From: Macellibacteroides fermentans
GTDB lineage: Bacteria; Bacteroidota; Bacteroidia; Bacteroidales; Tannerellaceae
Direction of reading: 5' to 3'
Length of the DNA stretch: 64,000 bases
Assembly (NCBI RefSeq): GCF_013409575.1
Contig: NZ_JACCCY010000002.1
Location: 558,001 to 622,000 of the forward strand
How positions within the stretch are numbered: the stretch's first letter is position 1; the number at the start of each line of letters is the position of its first letter. A program made the translations under genes and the position numbers. This document shows positions 43,995 through 53,646 of this stretch, in pieces. The notes under the pieces are model-generated. The model made no database searches. It saw only the letters and a program-made list of their open reading frames with translations, and had not been told where the DNA came from.

Positions 43995-46007
43995 CTATTT
44001 CTGCATCTCCGGCGAATAGATCAGCCCCTCTATGGCATCTTTACCATCGGGGGTAACAAGTGCAAACGCGAATCCCCAGCGGATTAATCTGACTTCCTGA
44101 GTTGTAAATGCTCCCACAGGGAGTTTTACGAATACGGTGTTCCATCCTTTCTTCAACGCAACGGGAATCGGTGCACGTGCGACCATGTTCTCGTTTTTAA
44201 GAGATATTTCCTGATTGCGCACGGTATGGGTGTTTTCCCAAACAGGAGGTGCAATTTCAGCATCGTTGATCCAGATTCGGCTCTCTTTATTATCCCACTT
44301 ACCCTGGCGAGGTGCAAGATCGGGCTCGGAACGGCTGTAATTCTGAAATTCAATCCAGGCTCCAACCTTTTGTGCTTTGGGTGAATAGATATAGGTGTAA
44401 GCGTAGGCTGTAGAGTTGGGTTGTGGATTCTTAAACAATCCAGATACAATGGGGTCCCAAACGTGACGTAAGCAGATGCCGGATCCGTACACGGTCCGGG
44501 TGTTATAGCTTTTCCCTTCGTATGAATATGTGTCGGACAACTGATTCTCCGGAGGGAAGGAGGCCGTAAGATTGCCGGAATTTGGAAATGCGTCTGTAAC
44601 TTTCCAACTGGCATCCACCTGTTTTACATAGGCAATGGGTTCGTTTTTCAGATAATTGTTCTTGTGGAAAAGAAGTCTCCGTTCAAAGTCGGGGAAATCT
44701 GATTGCGAAGGGTTCAGTTGAACGCCATTTTCCTGTATATATTTATCTCCTCCTCCTTTCCATGCACGTTCTGCAACGGCGAGCAGGGCAGGGTAGAAGT
44801 TGTTTTGTGTAAGCAGGGCATTATCATTTTCCATTATTCGATCGTTCCACATTCCCACGATCACACCCGCATATTGTTCGTTTCTTTTAGGCTGTCTTGC
44901 TATGTTGCTGTTATAGATGCCAACTAAATCGGAAAAGGTATCAAAATGGTTGATATAATGAAAACGTAAGTCGATTGCCGGTTTCCCGGGGAGTGGCCGG
45001 CCATGGTTGCTCCACATCATGATCATATCGATACCGTCGGAAGTATATTTGTATCCTGGATTCCATGAAATAACCTTTTTCCCTTTGCTGCGGATGTGGC
45101 TAACCATGTCCGGTACGAAGTTAGGCATGGTGATCTTTACCTCATCCGTGCCGATATGCATCCATTCCGAATCTTTAAATATATCGCATATTTCATTCAT
45201 CAACTCTTTTAAAGTCTCCAATCCTTGCGGTGTTTGCATGGTATAGCCAAATGCCCGTGTAAAGGCCTCGCTATGCCCCGGCATATCTATTTCCGGGATT
45301 ACGATAATGTTGTGTTGTTTAGCAAAGGCTACCAATTCTTTTGCCTGTTCAATGGTGTAATATTTGCCGGGATGACGCGTGTAGCTGGATGGTGCATTTA
45401 GCTGAGGAAAGCGTTTGCTTTCCAATCTCCAACCCTGGTTTTCGGTTAGATGCCAGTGAAATACGTTAACTTTATAACGGGATAAATTGACAATGTGCTT
45501 TTTTATCTCATCATAATTCATGTAGCTTCGCCCGATGTCGTGCATGTAGCCACGTATGGGAAAGGCCGGCCAGTCGGTAATGGTGCATGCCGGTATTTTC
45601 CCCTTATTACCTTCTGCCAGCTGATGGAGGGTCTGTACTGCCCAGTAAGCCCCTTGAAGCGTTGTGGCCTGAATTGTTAGTTGCGAGGGGTCAATGTTTA
45701 ATGAATAAGCCTCTTCCTGAAATTCGCATCCATCCACTTTGTCGGTCAGCTTTATACGGATAACAGCTTTTGAGGGTTTTTCGGTAACATTTCCTCCATT
45801 CATGCCAATGAACCCTCCAATCTCTGATTTAATTGACGGATCACCAGATGTGGTGGGAGGAAGAATAAGTTGTATAGTGCGGTTCAGATTAAAAACACCC
45901 TTTCTCGTCACTATTTTTTGTGGTTGAGGTAACAGATTATCAATTCCCGCATATACCCCTTGCACTGTACACAATGCAATGAATAATAATATTATTAATT
46001 TTTTCAT
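43995..46007 (-). CDS. GH20 beta-N-acetylhexosaminidase
   Basis: A 670-residue exported enzyme. Signal peptide 1-20, a GH20b non-catalytic alpha/beta domain (about 22-145, ending VQTLHQL), a TIM-barrel catalytic domain (about 150-470) and a C-terminal beta-rich domain (about 480-665). The catalytic pair is Asp288-Glu289 in MHIGTDEVKI; RGYMHDIGRSYMNYDEIKKH and YKVNVFHWHLTENQGWRLE are conserved. It releases terminal GlcNAc or GalNAc by substrate-assisted catalysis, probably from host or microbial glycans. It is transcribed away from the hybrid sensor gene, which may or may not control it. Confidence 0.92.
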   Translation of the reverse strand: MKKLIILLFIALCTVQGVYAGIDNLLPQPQKIVTRKGVFNLNRTIQLILPPTTSGDPSIKSEIGGFIGMNGGNVTEKPSKAVIRIKLTDKVDGCEFQEEAYSLNIDPSQLTIQATTLQGAYWAVQTLHQLAEGNKGKIPACTITDWPAFPIRGYMHDIGRSYMNYDEIKKHIVNLSRYKVNVFHWHLTENQGWRLESKRFPQLNAPSSYTRHPGKYYTIEQAKELVAFAKQHNIIVIPEIDMPGHSEAFTRAFGYTMQTPQGLETLKELMNEICDIFKDSEWMHIGTDEVKITMPNFVPDMVSHIRSKGKKVISWNPGYKYTSDGIDMIMMWSNHGRPLPGKPAIDLRFHYINHFDTFSDLVGIYNSNIARQPKRNEQYAGVIVGMWNDRIMENDNALLTQNNFYPALLAVAERAWKGGGDKYIQENGVQLNPSQSDFPDFERRLLFHKNNYLKNEPIAYVKQVDASWKVTDAFPNSGNLTASFPPENQLSDTYSYEGKSYNTRTVYGSGICLRHVWDPIVSGLFKNPQPNSTAYAYTYIYSPKAQKVGAWIEFQNYSRSEPDLAPRQGKWDNKESRIWINDAEIAPPVWENTHTVRNQEISLKNENMVARAPIPVALKKGWNTVFVKLPVGAFTTQEVRLIRWGFAFALVTPDGKDAIEGLIYSPEMQK

Positions 46008-46123
46008 TTAAACAGTTCTTTTGTATGTTGAAGTTTATAAAATATATTTGTGTTTTACGCGTAAATTCCTGTTATGTGTGATTGAATCCGGTGGTTGATT
46101 TGAAATATTGTAAATAATAATTG

Positions 46124-46131
46124 CAAATATA
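46124..46131 (-). promoter_or_regulatory. Possible -7 element of the GH20 gene
   Basis: The complement reads TATATTTG, matching TAnnTTTG, 117 bp before the GH20 start; no good -33. Confidence 0.35.
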
Positions 46132-46209
46132 TATAATATTTATAATAACTGGAGCGGTTGGATAAAAATCGGTCTATTAGAATTTGAGCCTGAGATATAA
46201 TAATTGTAG

Positions 46210-46217
46210 TATATTTG
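46210..46217 (+). promoter_or_regulatory. -7 element of the hybrid sensor gene
   Basis: TATATTTG matches TAnnTTTG, 25 bp before the ATG at 46242; a TTTG at 46183-46186 gives a slightly long 23-bp spacer. The TTG at 46215 lies in the -7 box and cannot be the start. Confidence 0.55.
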
Positions 46218-46241
46218 TACGAATATTTTACCGGATTGATA

Positions 46242-49200
46242 ATGAATAAACAGCTCTATTTATTTATTTGCCTCCTTTTGTGCTTGTTGACGAATGCCCC
46301 TTCGGCGAGGTGTTCCGTTAATCAACAGGATACCAGGTATTATTTCCAGAGGTTGAATAGTAAAGATGGGTTGTCGCAAAATACGGTTCATGCTATTTTA
46401 CAGGATAGTCAGGGTTTTATGTGGTTTGGGACCAAAGATGGTTTAAATCGGTTTGATGGTCTCACTTTTCGCGTTTTCAGAAAAGAAGGAGGTACCTTGG
46501 GGACCAACTTTATTACGACTTTGTATGAAGATACCGATGGAAATATTTGGGTGGGTACCGATATAGGGGTGTATGTCTATTCGAAAGAGACAGAGTCGTT
46601 CAGCAAATTCACAATTAATAGCAACCGGAACACGGTAATTACACAACCGGTAACTTCCATTTTGGGTGATAAAGCCGGTAATATATGGATATCCGTAGAT
46701 TCGCAGGGATTGTTTAGTTTTAATAAGAAAACCCGGAAATTACAGAATTATCAGTTTAACGGCCCCGGACAAATGGTTACGGGAAATGTGACACATTTCT
46801 TGTTTGATTCAAAAGGACGGTGCTGGATCAGTTTCTATTCCGATAACTTGTATTATTCCGACGACCAGTTTAAATCTCTTCATCCATTTTCGTCGGATAC
46901 GGAAGAGAAGCCTTTCCGCGACGATATTATCAATAAATTGGTGGAGGGACCGGATAATACGTTGTTCGTGGGGTCATCCAAAGGGGGACTGAAGAAGATT
47001 GACATCCAATCGAACAAGGTTCGCGATTTATTGCCGATGAAAGATGGAAAGCTACCCTATGTACGCTCCATAGCATACTACACAGACAACGAGCTTTGGA
47101 TAGGTACCGAATCGGGGATTTATATATATAATTTGCTTAGCGGGAAAAGAAATCATCTTGTGCATGACGAAGCGGATTCTTATTCATTGTCTGATAATGC
47201 GATTTATTCATTATACAAAGACAAGGAAGGTGGAATGTGGATCGGATCTTATTTCGGCGGACTAAATTATTATCCCAAGGGATACTCCTACATTGAAAAA
47301 TATTATCCCAAAAAGGAGGACAATTTCAGATTGGGAAAGCGGGTACGTGAATTTTGTCAGGGGAAAGATGGTACCATATGGATTGGTACGGAGGATAAGG
47401 GCTTGTTTCTTTTTGATCCTCAAAATGGAAAAATTCAGCCTTTTGTAGACAAGTTGTTGTACAACAATGTTCATGGTCTGTGCATGGATGGGAATTTTCT
47501 GTGGGTGGGCACCTTTTCCAAGGGACTCAACCGCATTGATTTACGCACCGGAAGAGTTAAGAACTATCAGAAGGGAATGAGAGAGGATGACTTGAGTTCG
47601 AATGATATTTTTTCGGTTTGTCGTTCCAGATCAGGAACATTGTGGATTGGAACAACCTATGGTTTGCATACCTACGACAGAGAGTCGGATCGCTTTAAAC
47701 GGGTGGAAAAGTTGACAGGTATTTTTATTTACGATATGCTGGAAGATGATGCAGGTAACCTTTGGATTGCCACCTATGCAAACGGAATATATTGCTTTAA
47801 TCCAGCTAATAATATATGGAAACACTTTGTACACGAAGAAAATAATCCATACAGCTTATCCACCGACAGGGTGCTGAGCGTTTTTCAGGATACGGCTAAG
47901 CGGTTATGGTTTACCACTCAGGGAGGTGGATTTTGTATGTATGATAAGGTACATGATAGGTTTGAACATTATAATTCCGAATCTTCTGCATTACCATCCA
48001 ATGTTGTTTTTAATATGGTGGAAGATAACAGCGGAAAGCTCTGGATAACGACCAACGACGGATTATTTTGTTTTGATCCCGTAACAAAGGCAGGAAAGGT
48101 GTATACCGTTTCCAGCGGGTTGCTAAGCAATCAGTTTAACTATCAATCGGCTTTCAAAGACCGTTCCGGTAAAATATATATGGGAACAATTGAAGGTTTT
48201 ATCGGTTTCGATCCGGCTAGCTTTACAGAAAACAGATATGTACCGCCGGTGGTTATTACGGATTTTCTTTTGTTCAACCGTAAGGTGCCGGTAGCGACTA
48301 AAGATTCTCCTTTACCCAAAAGTATCAGTTTGCTGGATGCCATTACCCTTAAATCTAGTCAGCATTCATTCTCATTCCGTATTGCAGCGTTAAGTTATCA
48401 GTCGCCGCGGATGAATAAGCTGATGTATAAACTGGAGGGATTCGACAAGGAATGGTTTTACGTTAGGGAAACCCCGGTAATCAATTATTCTAATCTGCCC
48501 TATGGATCCTATACTTTTCTGGTTAAAGGGTCGAACAGTGATGGATTATGGAATGCTACTCCAACAACACTCGAAATTCATATTTTACCACCCTATTATC
48601 TTACTTTCTGGGCTTTTGCCTGTTATTTCCTGGTTGTACTGGCAACGCTTTACGGAGTTTATCGTTACCTGAAAAATCGAAGTGTACAGAAGCACCGTTT
48701 GCAAATGGAAAAGTTTGAACGGGAAAAGGAGCGCGAACTTTATAATGCTAAAGTCGACTTCTTTACTCAGGTGGCGCATGAGATCAGAACTCCTCTTACA
48801 CTTATAAAAAGTCCCCTTGAAAATATTTTGAAAGAAAATGAATTTCAACCCGGAGTGGAAGAGGATTTACAGATTATGAGCAGGAACGCGAACCGGTTAT
48901 TGGATCTGACCAATCAGCTGCTGGATTTCAGGAAGACAGAAAATAATGCCTTCCGGCTAACTTTTGTTGAATGCGAGATAGTAGCGTTGCTGAAGGATAT
49001 ACATGCGCGGTTTATACCGCTGGCAAAACAGAGGTGTATTGATTTTAGAATGGATATTCCGTTGGATAGCTATGTTGTTTCATGCGACAGAGAAGCTCTG
49101 ATTAAGATTGTGAGTAATCTGTTTTCCAATGCGTTGAATCATGCGGGTGGCTTTATTCATGTAAAGCTTGTGACCGAAGAACCTGCCGATTGGTTTTCTG

Positions 49201-50330
49201 TTGTGGTGTCTAACGACGGAGAGATTGTTCCTTCCGAAATGAGAGAGGCTATTTTTAAACCATTTGTACAATATAATGACAAAGGGAAGAAGCAGACTTC
49301 GGGTACCGGTATCGGGTTGGCTTTGGCCCGTTCGCTGGCAGAATTGCATGAGGGTACCCTGATGATGGATGAAACACTTGAACTGAACGTTTTCCGGTTA
49401 ACCCTTCCGGTTCATCACAAAGAGACTATCCGGTTGCATTCTGAAGTGCCGCTTGCTATGGAAGATGTACATGCGACTTCTGAGTTTATTGCTCCGTTGT
49501 ATGATATTCTCCCGGTTGATCAAAAAACGAACGACATCGAACCTGAATTGTCAAACGTGCAGACGAAATCCAACGAGAGAAAAGAAGTAGTTCTGGTTGT
49601 GGAAGATAATAAGGAGATGAGAGGTTTTCTGTGTCGTCATTTATCACCACACTACACCGTACTAGCTGCCGCTGATGGTCAGGAAGCGATAGAAATGTTA
49701 GATACAAATTATGTAAATTTGATTGTGAGTGATGTTATGATGCCGAAGATAGACGGATTGGAGCTTTGTTCCCGGATAAAATCGGATCTGTCATATAGTC
49801 ACATCCCTATCATTTTACTTACAGCCAAAACCAATGTACAGGCTAAAATAGATGGAATCCGTTCGGGTGCTGATGCTTATATCGAAAAACCATTTTCCAT
49901 TGAATTCTTACTTGTCAGCATTTCTGGTATGCTTGCAAACCGTGAAAAATTGCATCAGGCATTTGTAAGCTCACCTTTTATTGGAACAAGCACGATGGCG
50001 ATTACAAAAGCCGACGAGTCTTTTCTGAAGATATTGAACGAAGAGGTAGAACGTAATATGTCGGATCCAGAGTTTAATCTGGATGATTTGGCGGCAAGTA
50101 TGCATATGAGCCGATCCAGTCTGAACCGTAAAATAAAAGGAATACTTGATCTTACCCCTAACGACTATATTCGTCTGGAACGACTTAAAAAGGCTGCCTC
50201 TTTGTTACAGGAAGGCGAATGTAAGATAAATGAAGTATGTTACCGGGTAGGGTTTAATACACCCTCTTATTTTGCCAAATGCTTCCAGAAACAATTTGGC
50301 GTTTTACCCAAAGATTTTGTGAATCCCTGA
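46242..50330 (+). CDS. Hybrid two-component system sensor/regulator (HTCS)
   Basis: A 1362-residue one-chain signalling protein that controls carbohydrate loci. Signal peptide to about residue 25, then two Reg_prop beta-propellers (DGLSQNTVHAILQDSQGFMW, DNAIYSLYKDKEGGMWIGS and further repeats) and a Y_Y_Y domain to about 780, one membrane helix (about 787-808), HisKA with the phospho-histidine at residue 846 in VAHEIRTP, HATPase (NLFSNALNH, GTGIGLALARS), a receiver with Asp1164 in VSDVMMPKIDG, and an AraC-type DNA-binding domain (DLAASMHMSRSSLNRKIKG, VCYRVGFNTPSYFAKCFQ). All catalytic residues look intact. It probably senses an oligosaccharide in the periplasm and activates the GH43 pair downstream. 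Confidence 0.95.
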   Translation: MNKQLYLFICLLLCLLTNAPSARCSVNQQDTRYYFQRLNSKDGLSQNTVHAILQDSQGFMWFGTKDGLNRFDGLTFRVFRKEGGTLGTNFITTLYEDTDGNIWVGTDIGVYVYSKETESFSKFTINSNRNTVITQPVTSILGDKAGNIWISVDSQGLFSFNKKTRKLQNYQFNGPGQMVTGNVTHFLFDSKGRCWISFYSDNLYYSDDQFKSLHPFSSDTEEKPFRDDIINKLVEGPDNTLFVGSSKGGLKKIDIQSNKVRDLLPMKDGKLPYVRSIAYYTDNELWIGTESGIYIYNLLSGKRNHLVHDEADSYSLSDNAIYSLYKDKEGGMWIGSYFGGLNYYPKGYSYIEKYYPKKEDNFRLGKRVREFCQGKDGTIWIGTEDKGLFLFDPQNGKIQPFVDKLLYNNVHGLCMDGNFLWVGTFSKGLNRIDLRTGRVKNYQKGMREDDLSSNDIFSVCRSRSGTLWIGTTYGLHTYDRESDRFKRVEKLTGIFIYDMLEDDAGNLWIATYANGIYCFNPANNIWKHFVHEENNPYSLSTDRVLSVFQDTAKRLWFTTQGGGFCMYDKVHDRFEHYNSESSALPSNVVFNMVEDNSGKLWITTNDGLFCFDPVTKAGKVYTVSSGLLSNQFNYQSAFKDRSGKIYMGTIEGFIGFDPASFTENRYVPPVVITDFLLFNRKVPVATKDSPLPKSISLLDAITLKSSQHSFSFRIAALSYQSPRMNKLMYKLEGFDKEWFYVRETPVINYSNLPYGSYTFLVKGSNSDGLWNATPTTLEIHILPPYYLTFWAFACYFLVVLATLYGVYRYLKNRSVQKHRLQMEKFEREKERELYNAKVDFFTQVAHEIRTPLTLIKSPLENILKENEFQPGVEEDLQIMSRNANRLLDLTNQLLDFRKTENNAFRLTFVECEIVALLKDIHARFIPLAKQRCIDFRMDIPLDSYVVSCDREALIKIVSNLFSNALNHAGGFIHVKLVTEEPADWFSVVVSNDGEIVPSEMREAIFKPFVQYNDKGKKQTSGTGIGLALARSLAELHEGTLMMDETLELNVFRLTLPVHHKETIRLHSEVPLAMEDVHATSEFIAPLYDILPVDQKTNDIEPELSNVQTKSNERKEVVLVVEDNKEMRGFLCRHLSPHYTVLAAADGQEAIEMLDTNYVNLIVSDVMMPKIDGLELCSRIKSDLSYSHIPIILLTAKTNVQAKIDGIRSGADAYIEKPFSIEFLLVSISGMLANREKLHQAFVSSPFIGTSTMAITKADESFLKILNEEVERNMSDPEFNLDDLAASMHMSRSSLNRKIKGILDLTPNDYIRLERLKKAASLLQEGECKINEVCYRVGFNTPSYFAKCFQKQFGVLPKDFVNP

Positions 50331-50361
50331 ACGTAAGAGCTTTTTCATCCTCATTTGATTC

Positions 50362-50393
50362 GATTGTTTTATAGATTGACCGGATTGTTTTAT
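50362..50393 (+). promoter_or_regulatory. Candidate HTCS operator: 21-bp-phased direct repeat
   Basis: GATTGTTTTAT is present at 50362-50372 and again, identical, at 50383-50393, a start-to-start distance of 21 bp or two helical turns. The second copy ends 20 bp before the -7 box, so it covers the place where a -33 should be, and there is no consensus -33. AraC-type activators bind such phased direct repeats, and an AraC-domain sensor gene ends just upstream. Confidence 0.5.
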
Positions 50394-50413
50394 CTCAAAT
50401 AATTCGAATAGGG

Positions 50414-50421
50414 TACTTTTG
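50414..50421 (+). promoter_or_regulatory. -7 element of the GH43 operon
   Basis: TACTTTTG matches TAnnTTTG, 36 bp before the ATG at 50458. The missing -33 suggests activator dependence. The TTG at 50419 is inside the box. Confidence 0.55.
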
Positions 50422-50457
50422 TGCAGAGCAAACATGCTGTTTCAATTTAAAAACTAT

Positions 50458-51474
50458 ATGAAAAGAGTCATGAGTCCGATCCTTATTCTCAGTATTCTTC
50501 TTTCTTGTGGCTCAGGTGTGACAGGCGATCCATTGCCTGATAATCCTGAGGTGCCAGATGTGAAAACTACCTATAGAAATCCTGTAGTCAATTTTAGTCT
50601 GCCCGATCCAACAATTATTCAGGCAGCTGATAGCACCTTCTATTTATATGCAACGGAAGATATCCGGAATGTACCTATCCTTCATTCGTCCGATTTGGTG
50701 AACTGGACGGAAGTCGGCACAGCTTTCACCGATCAGACCCGCCCCAATTTCGAACCTAAGGGGGGGATTTGGGCTCCGGATATTAATCGTATCGGAGATA
50801 AATATGTATTGTATTACTCAATGTCTGTCTGGGGTGGCGAGTGGACTTGCGGTATTGGTGTTGCAACCTCGGATAAGCCAGAAGGACCTTTTCAGGATCA
50901 TGGAATGTTGTTCAGAAGTAATGAAATAGGCGTGCAAAATTCCATCGATCCTTTTTATATAGAAGAGGGCGGTTCCAGGTATCTGTTTTGGGGCAGTTTC
51001 AGAGGTATTTTTGCCATCGAACTGACCGACAACGGACTTTCGGTTAAACCGGGTGCTGAAAAAAAACAAATTGCAGGAACTGCCTACGAAGGGACTTATA
51101 TCCATAAGAAAAATGGTTTTTATTATCTGTTTGCCTCTACAGGAACTTGCTGCGAAGGTTTGAAGAGTACATATACCACAGTGGTGGGACGTTCCAGCAA
51201 CTTATTTGGCCCCTATGCCGATAAAAGTGGTCAAAGTATGCTTACCAACCATCACGAAGTCCTGATTCAGAAAAACAACTCTTTCGTGGGTACAGGTCAT
51301 AATTCAGAAATAGTTACAGATAAAGCCGGCAACGACTGGATTTTTTACCATGGCGTGGATGTAAAGAATCCCCATGGCCGTGTGTTGTTGCTCGACAAGG
51401 TGCAGTGGAAGGAGGGCTGGCCACGCATCGAAACAAGTTCGCCATCAGTCCAATCACTCCTGCCTGTTTTTTAA
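50458..51474 (+). CDS. GH43-family glycosidase, lipoprotein
   Basis: A 338-residue five-bladed beta-propeller enzyme with a lipobox (ILLSCGSG). The GH43 triad is visible: catalytic base Asp50 in LPDPTII, the pKa-modulating Asp in GIWAPDINRI and the acid glutamate in GTAYEGTYIHKK. The opening YRNPVVNFSLPDPTII and a late NDWIFYHGVD segment suit the arabinanase/beta-xylosidase group. It probably cleaves arabinan- or xylan-type linkages in the periplasm or at the surface. The ATG at 50458 begins the signal peptide; upstream starts fall in or next to the promoter. The unknown toroid-like gene follows after 12 bp. Confidence 0.88.
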   Translation: MKRVMSPILILSILLSCGSGVTGDPLPDNPEVPDVKTTYRNPVVNFSLPDPTIIQAADSTFYLYATEDIRNVPILHSSDLVNWTEVGTAFTDQTRPNFEPKGGIWAPDINRIGDKYVLYYSMSVWGGEWTCGIGVATSDKPEGPFQDHGMLFRSNEIGVQNSIDPFYIEEGGSRYLFWGSFRGIFAIELTDNGLSVKPGAEKKQIAGTAYEGTYIHKKNGFYYLFASTGTCCEGLKSTYTTVVGRSSNLFGPYADKSGQSMLTNHHEVLIQKNNSFVGTGHNSEIVTDKAGNDWIFYHGVDVKNPHGRVLLLDKVQWKEGWPRIETSSPSVQSLLPVF

Positions 51475-51486
51475 TAAAGATTAATT

Positions 51487-53532
51487 ATGAGTATTTTATT
51501 TAGAAAATTCACATTCGGAGCATTGCTAGCCTCCACGCTTACTATTTTTGGTCTGCATGCCAACAGCTATGAACCATCGCAGACCGTTGCAAGTCTTTCG
51601 TTGAAAGTACCCGGAAACAATTCTAACACGTATCCGCTTACTTTCAACAGACTTGCCAACAGTAATTTTACGTACCAGCTTACTGCTGCAGAACCATTGC
51701 CAGTAACTATTTTTCAAAAAGTAGTGGAAAAAGGACTGAAGAGAGAATTGACCGTTTTTATTACGGCATCAGAGGATGTTTATCTTCATTACAGTCAGCT
51801 TCTCCGCACCGGTTATCGTCACGAAGATTGTTTGTTTTATCTGCCGGGGTTCTGGTATCGCCGCAATCTGCGGTCGCCAAAAGAGGCTCCTTCCTTCCAC
51901 ACGTCGGATAGTTGGACTGTAAGGGAAGACCGCCTTAGTGCTCCTCTTACGGGTATCTTTAACGAAAAAAACGGAGAATCTCTTACCATTTCACGTAAGG
52001 ATGATTTTGCTCACGAAGCTTTAACCACTCATAAAGAGGGTGAAGTGGTGTTGTCCGGTAAAACATCACTTGGCTATACAGGGTTCGAGAATCAAGACGG
52101 TGTTGCTAATCTCTCTTTTGGATTTCCGTATCAGGAAACTCCCCGTAGTTACATACGGAAGTTGACATTGGCTCCGGCAGTTAAAGCTTTTCAATATGTA
52201 AAAAAAGGAGAGACTGTTATTCTGACATGGGAGATACAGGAGAATAGATCGGCCGACTATTCCGCTTTTGTTCAACAAATGTGGGAATATGCATACGATA
52301 GTTATCAACCTCAACCAGTACAATCTCCTTATACATCGGATCGGATGAAGGAGGTCTTGAGCAATTATTTTACAGAAAGTCTGGTAACCGATAAACCATT
52401 GGTTTACACTTCGGGTGTACACCTGCCAACCTATGACTGTACCCCCGTAGGTATTGCTGAAGTGGGTTTTGTGGGTCGCGTCCTGCTCAATGCCTATAAT
52501 GCCCTGGAATATGGAGAACAACAAAAACAATCGGACTTGCCTGCTCAAAGTAAACGAGTTTTCGACAGCTATCTGGCAAATGGTTTTACTTCTGCAGGAT
52601 TCTTTAAAGAGTTTGTAGATTTTAAAACAGGTTATGAAGAAAAGACTCTTAGTATTCGCCGACAATCTGAAGGTGTATATGCCATATTGCACTACTTGCA
52701 ATACGAAAAAGAGCATGGACGAAAGCATCCGGAATGGGAGACTAAAATGAAACATATGTTGGACATGTTTTTACGTTTACAACAAGGTGACGGAAGTTTC
52801 CCCCGTAAGTTTAAAGATGATTTTAGTATAGCCGATAAGAGCGGAGGGAGTACCCCTTCGGCTACATTGCCTTTGGTGATGGGATACAAATATTTTAATG
52901 ATAAGAGATACCTTGATGGAGCCAAACGTACTGCCGGTTATCTTGAAAAGGAACTCATATCTAAAGCTGATTACTTTTCATCTACGCTGGATGCCAACTG
53001 CGAGGACAAGGAGGCTTCATTATATGCTGCAACGGCTACATATTATCTGGCTTTGGTTTCCAAAGGAGCAGAGCGGGAGCATTATGCTTCACTTACAAAG
53101 AGAGCGTCGTATTTTGCGTTATCCTGGTATTATGTATGGGATGTGCCTTTTGCAAGGGGACAAATGTTGGGAGACCTTGGTCTCAAAACCAGGGGATGGG
53201 GTAATGTATCTGTCGAAAATAACCATATCGACGTCTTTATCTTCGAGTTTGCGTCGGTTCTTGATTGGCTGTCAGATTATTACAAAGAGCCGCGTTTTTC
53301 AGGCTTTTCCAAAGTGATAAGTAGCTCAATGAAACAGTTACTTCCTGTTGAAGGTAATCTTTGCGGCGTCGAAAAGAAAGGCTATTATCCTGAAGTAGTA
53401 CAACATACTCAGTGGGATTATGGCAAAAACGGAAAGGGATTCTATAATGATATTTTCGCTCCGGGATGGACAGTTGCTTCACTTTGGGAGCTTTATAGTC
53501 CGGGGAGATCTGAAAAATTTCTTGGAAAATAA
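51487..53532 (+). CDS. Exported protein of unknown function, toroid-like, in GH43 operon
   Basis: A 681-residue protein that I cannot assign to a named family. A signal peptide (about 1-25) leads into a beta-rich N-terminal region (to about 255), then an all-helical region (about 260-675) with repeated helix pairs reminiscent of (alpha/alpha) toroid glycosidases and lyases: EGVYAILHYLQYEKEHG, MLDMFLRLQQGDGSFPRKF, CEDKEASLYAATATYYLALV and NNHIDVFIFEFASVLDWLSD. Conserved-looking acidic and aromatic residues in these segments would suit sugar binding. The operon with GH43 and the sensor upstream argue for a role in glycan breakdown; enzyme or binding protein cannot be told apart. The operon ends at the hairpin 78 bp downstream. 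Confidence 0.75.
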   Translation: MSILFRKFTFGALLASTLTIFGLHANSYEPSQTVASLSLKVPGNNSNTYPLTFNRLANSNFTYQLTAAEPLPVTIFQKVVEKGLKRELTVFITASEDVYLHYSQLLRTGYRHEDCLFYLPGFWYRRNLRSPKEAPSFHTSDSWTVREDRLSAPLTGIFNEKNGESLTISRKDDFAHEALTTHKEGEVVLSGKTSLGYTGFENQDGVANLSFGFPYQETPRSYIRKLTLAPAVKAFQYVKKGETVILTWEIQENRSADYSAFVQQMWEYAYDSYQPQPVQSPYTSDRMKEVLSNYFTESLVTDKPLVYTSGVHLPTYDCTPVGIAEVGFVGRVLLNAYNALEYGEQQKQSDLPAQSKRVFDSYLANGFTSAGFFKEFVDFKTGYEEKTLSIRRQSEGVYAILHYLQYEKEHGRKHPEWETKMKHMLDMFLRLQQGDGSFPRKFKDDFSIADKSGGSTPSATLPLVMGYKYFNDKRYLDGAKRTAGYLEKELISKADYFSSTLDANCEDKEASLYAATATYYLALVSKGAEREHYASLTKRASYFALSWYYVWDVPFARGQMLGDLGLKTRGWGNVSVENNHIDVFIFEFASVLDWLSDYYKEPRFSGFSKVISSSMKQLLPVEGNLCGVEKKGYYPEVVQHTQWDYGKNGKGFYNDIFAPGWTVASLWELYSPGRSEKFLGK

Positions 53533-53609
53533 GGAATGAAGTAAATGATAAAATAGAATTTGTCAAAATTACCAACGGTTAATTTTGGATATTCAGATTT
53601 AGTACGCGA

Positions 53610-53642
53610 AAAACGCCGTAGAGTTTCATCCTACGGCGTTTT
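53610..53642 (+). terminator. Terminator of the GH43 operon, target of the group II intron
   Basis: AAAACGCCGTAG at 53610-53621 pairs perfectly with 53631-53642, followed by TTATT (five T counted from the stem end on). The intron begins 4 bp later, the typical placement of class C group II introns. Confidence 0.88.
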
Positions 53643-53646
53643 TATT

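Noticed and set aside
44153-44614. 153-codon minus-strand frame inside GH20
   Set aside because: Same-strand alternative frame of an enzyme with a complete domain structure; its sequence is Pro/His/Thr-rich, as expected for a shifted reading.
52066-52755. 229-codon antisense frame in the unassigned GH43-linked gene
   Set aside because: Despite its length it has no signal, no domain and no promoter, and the plus-strand frame continues intact from an operon with a signal peptide.
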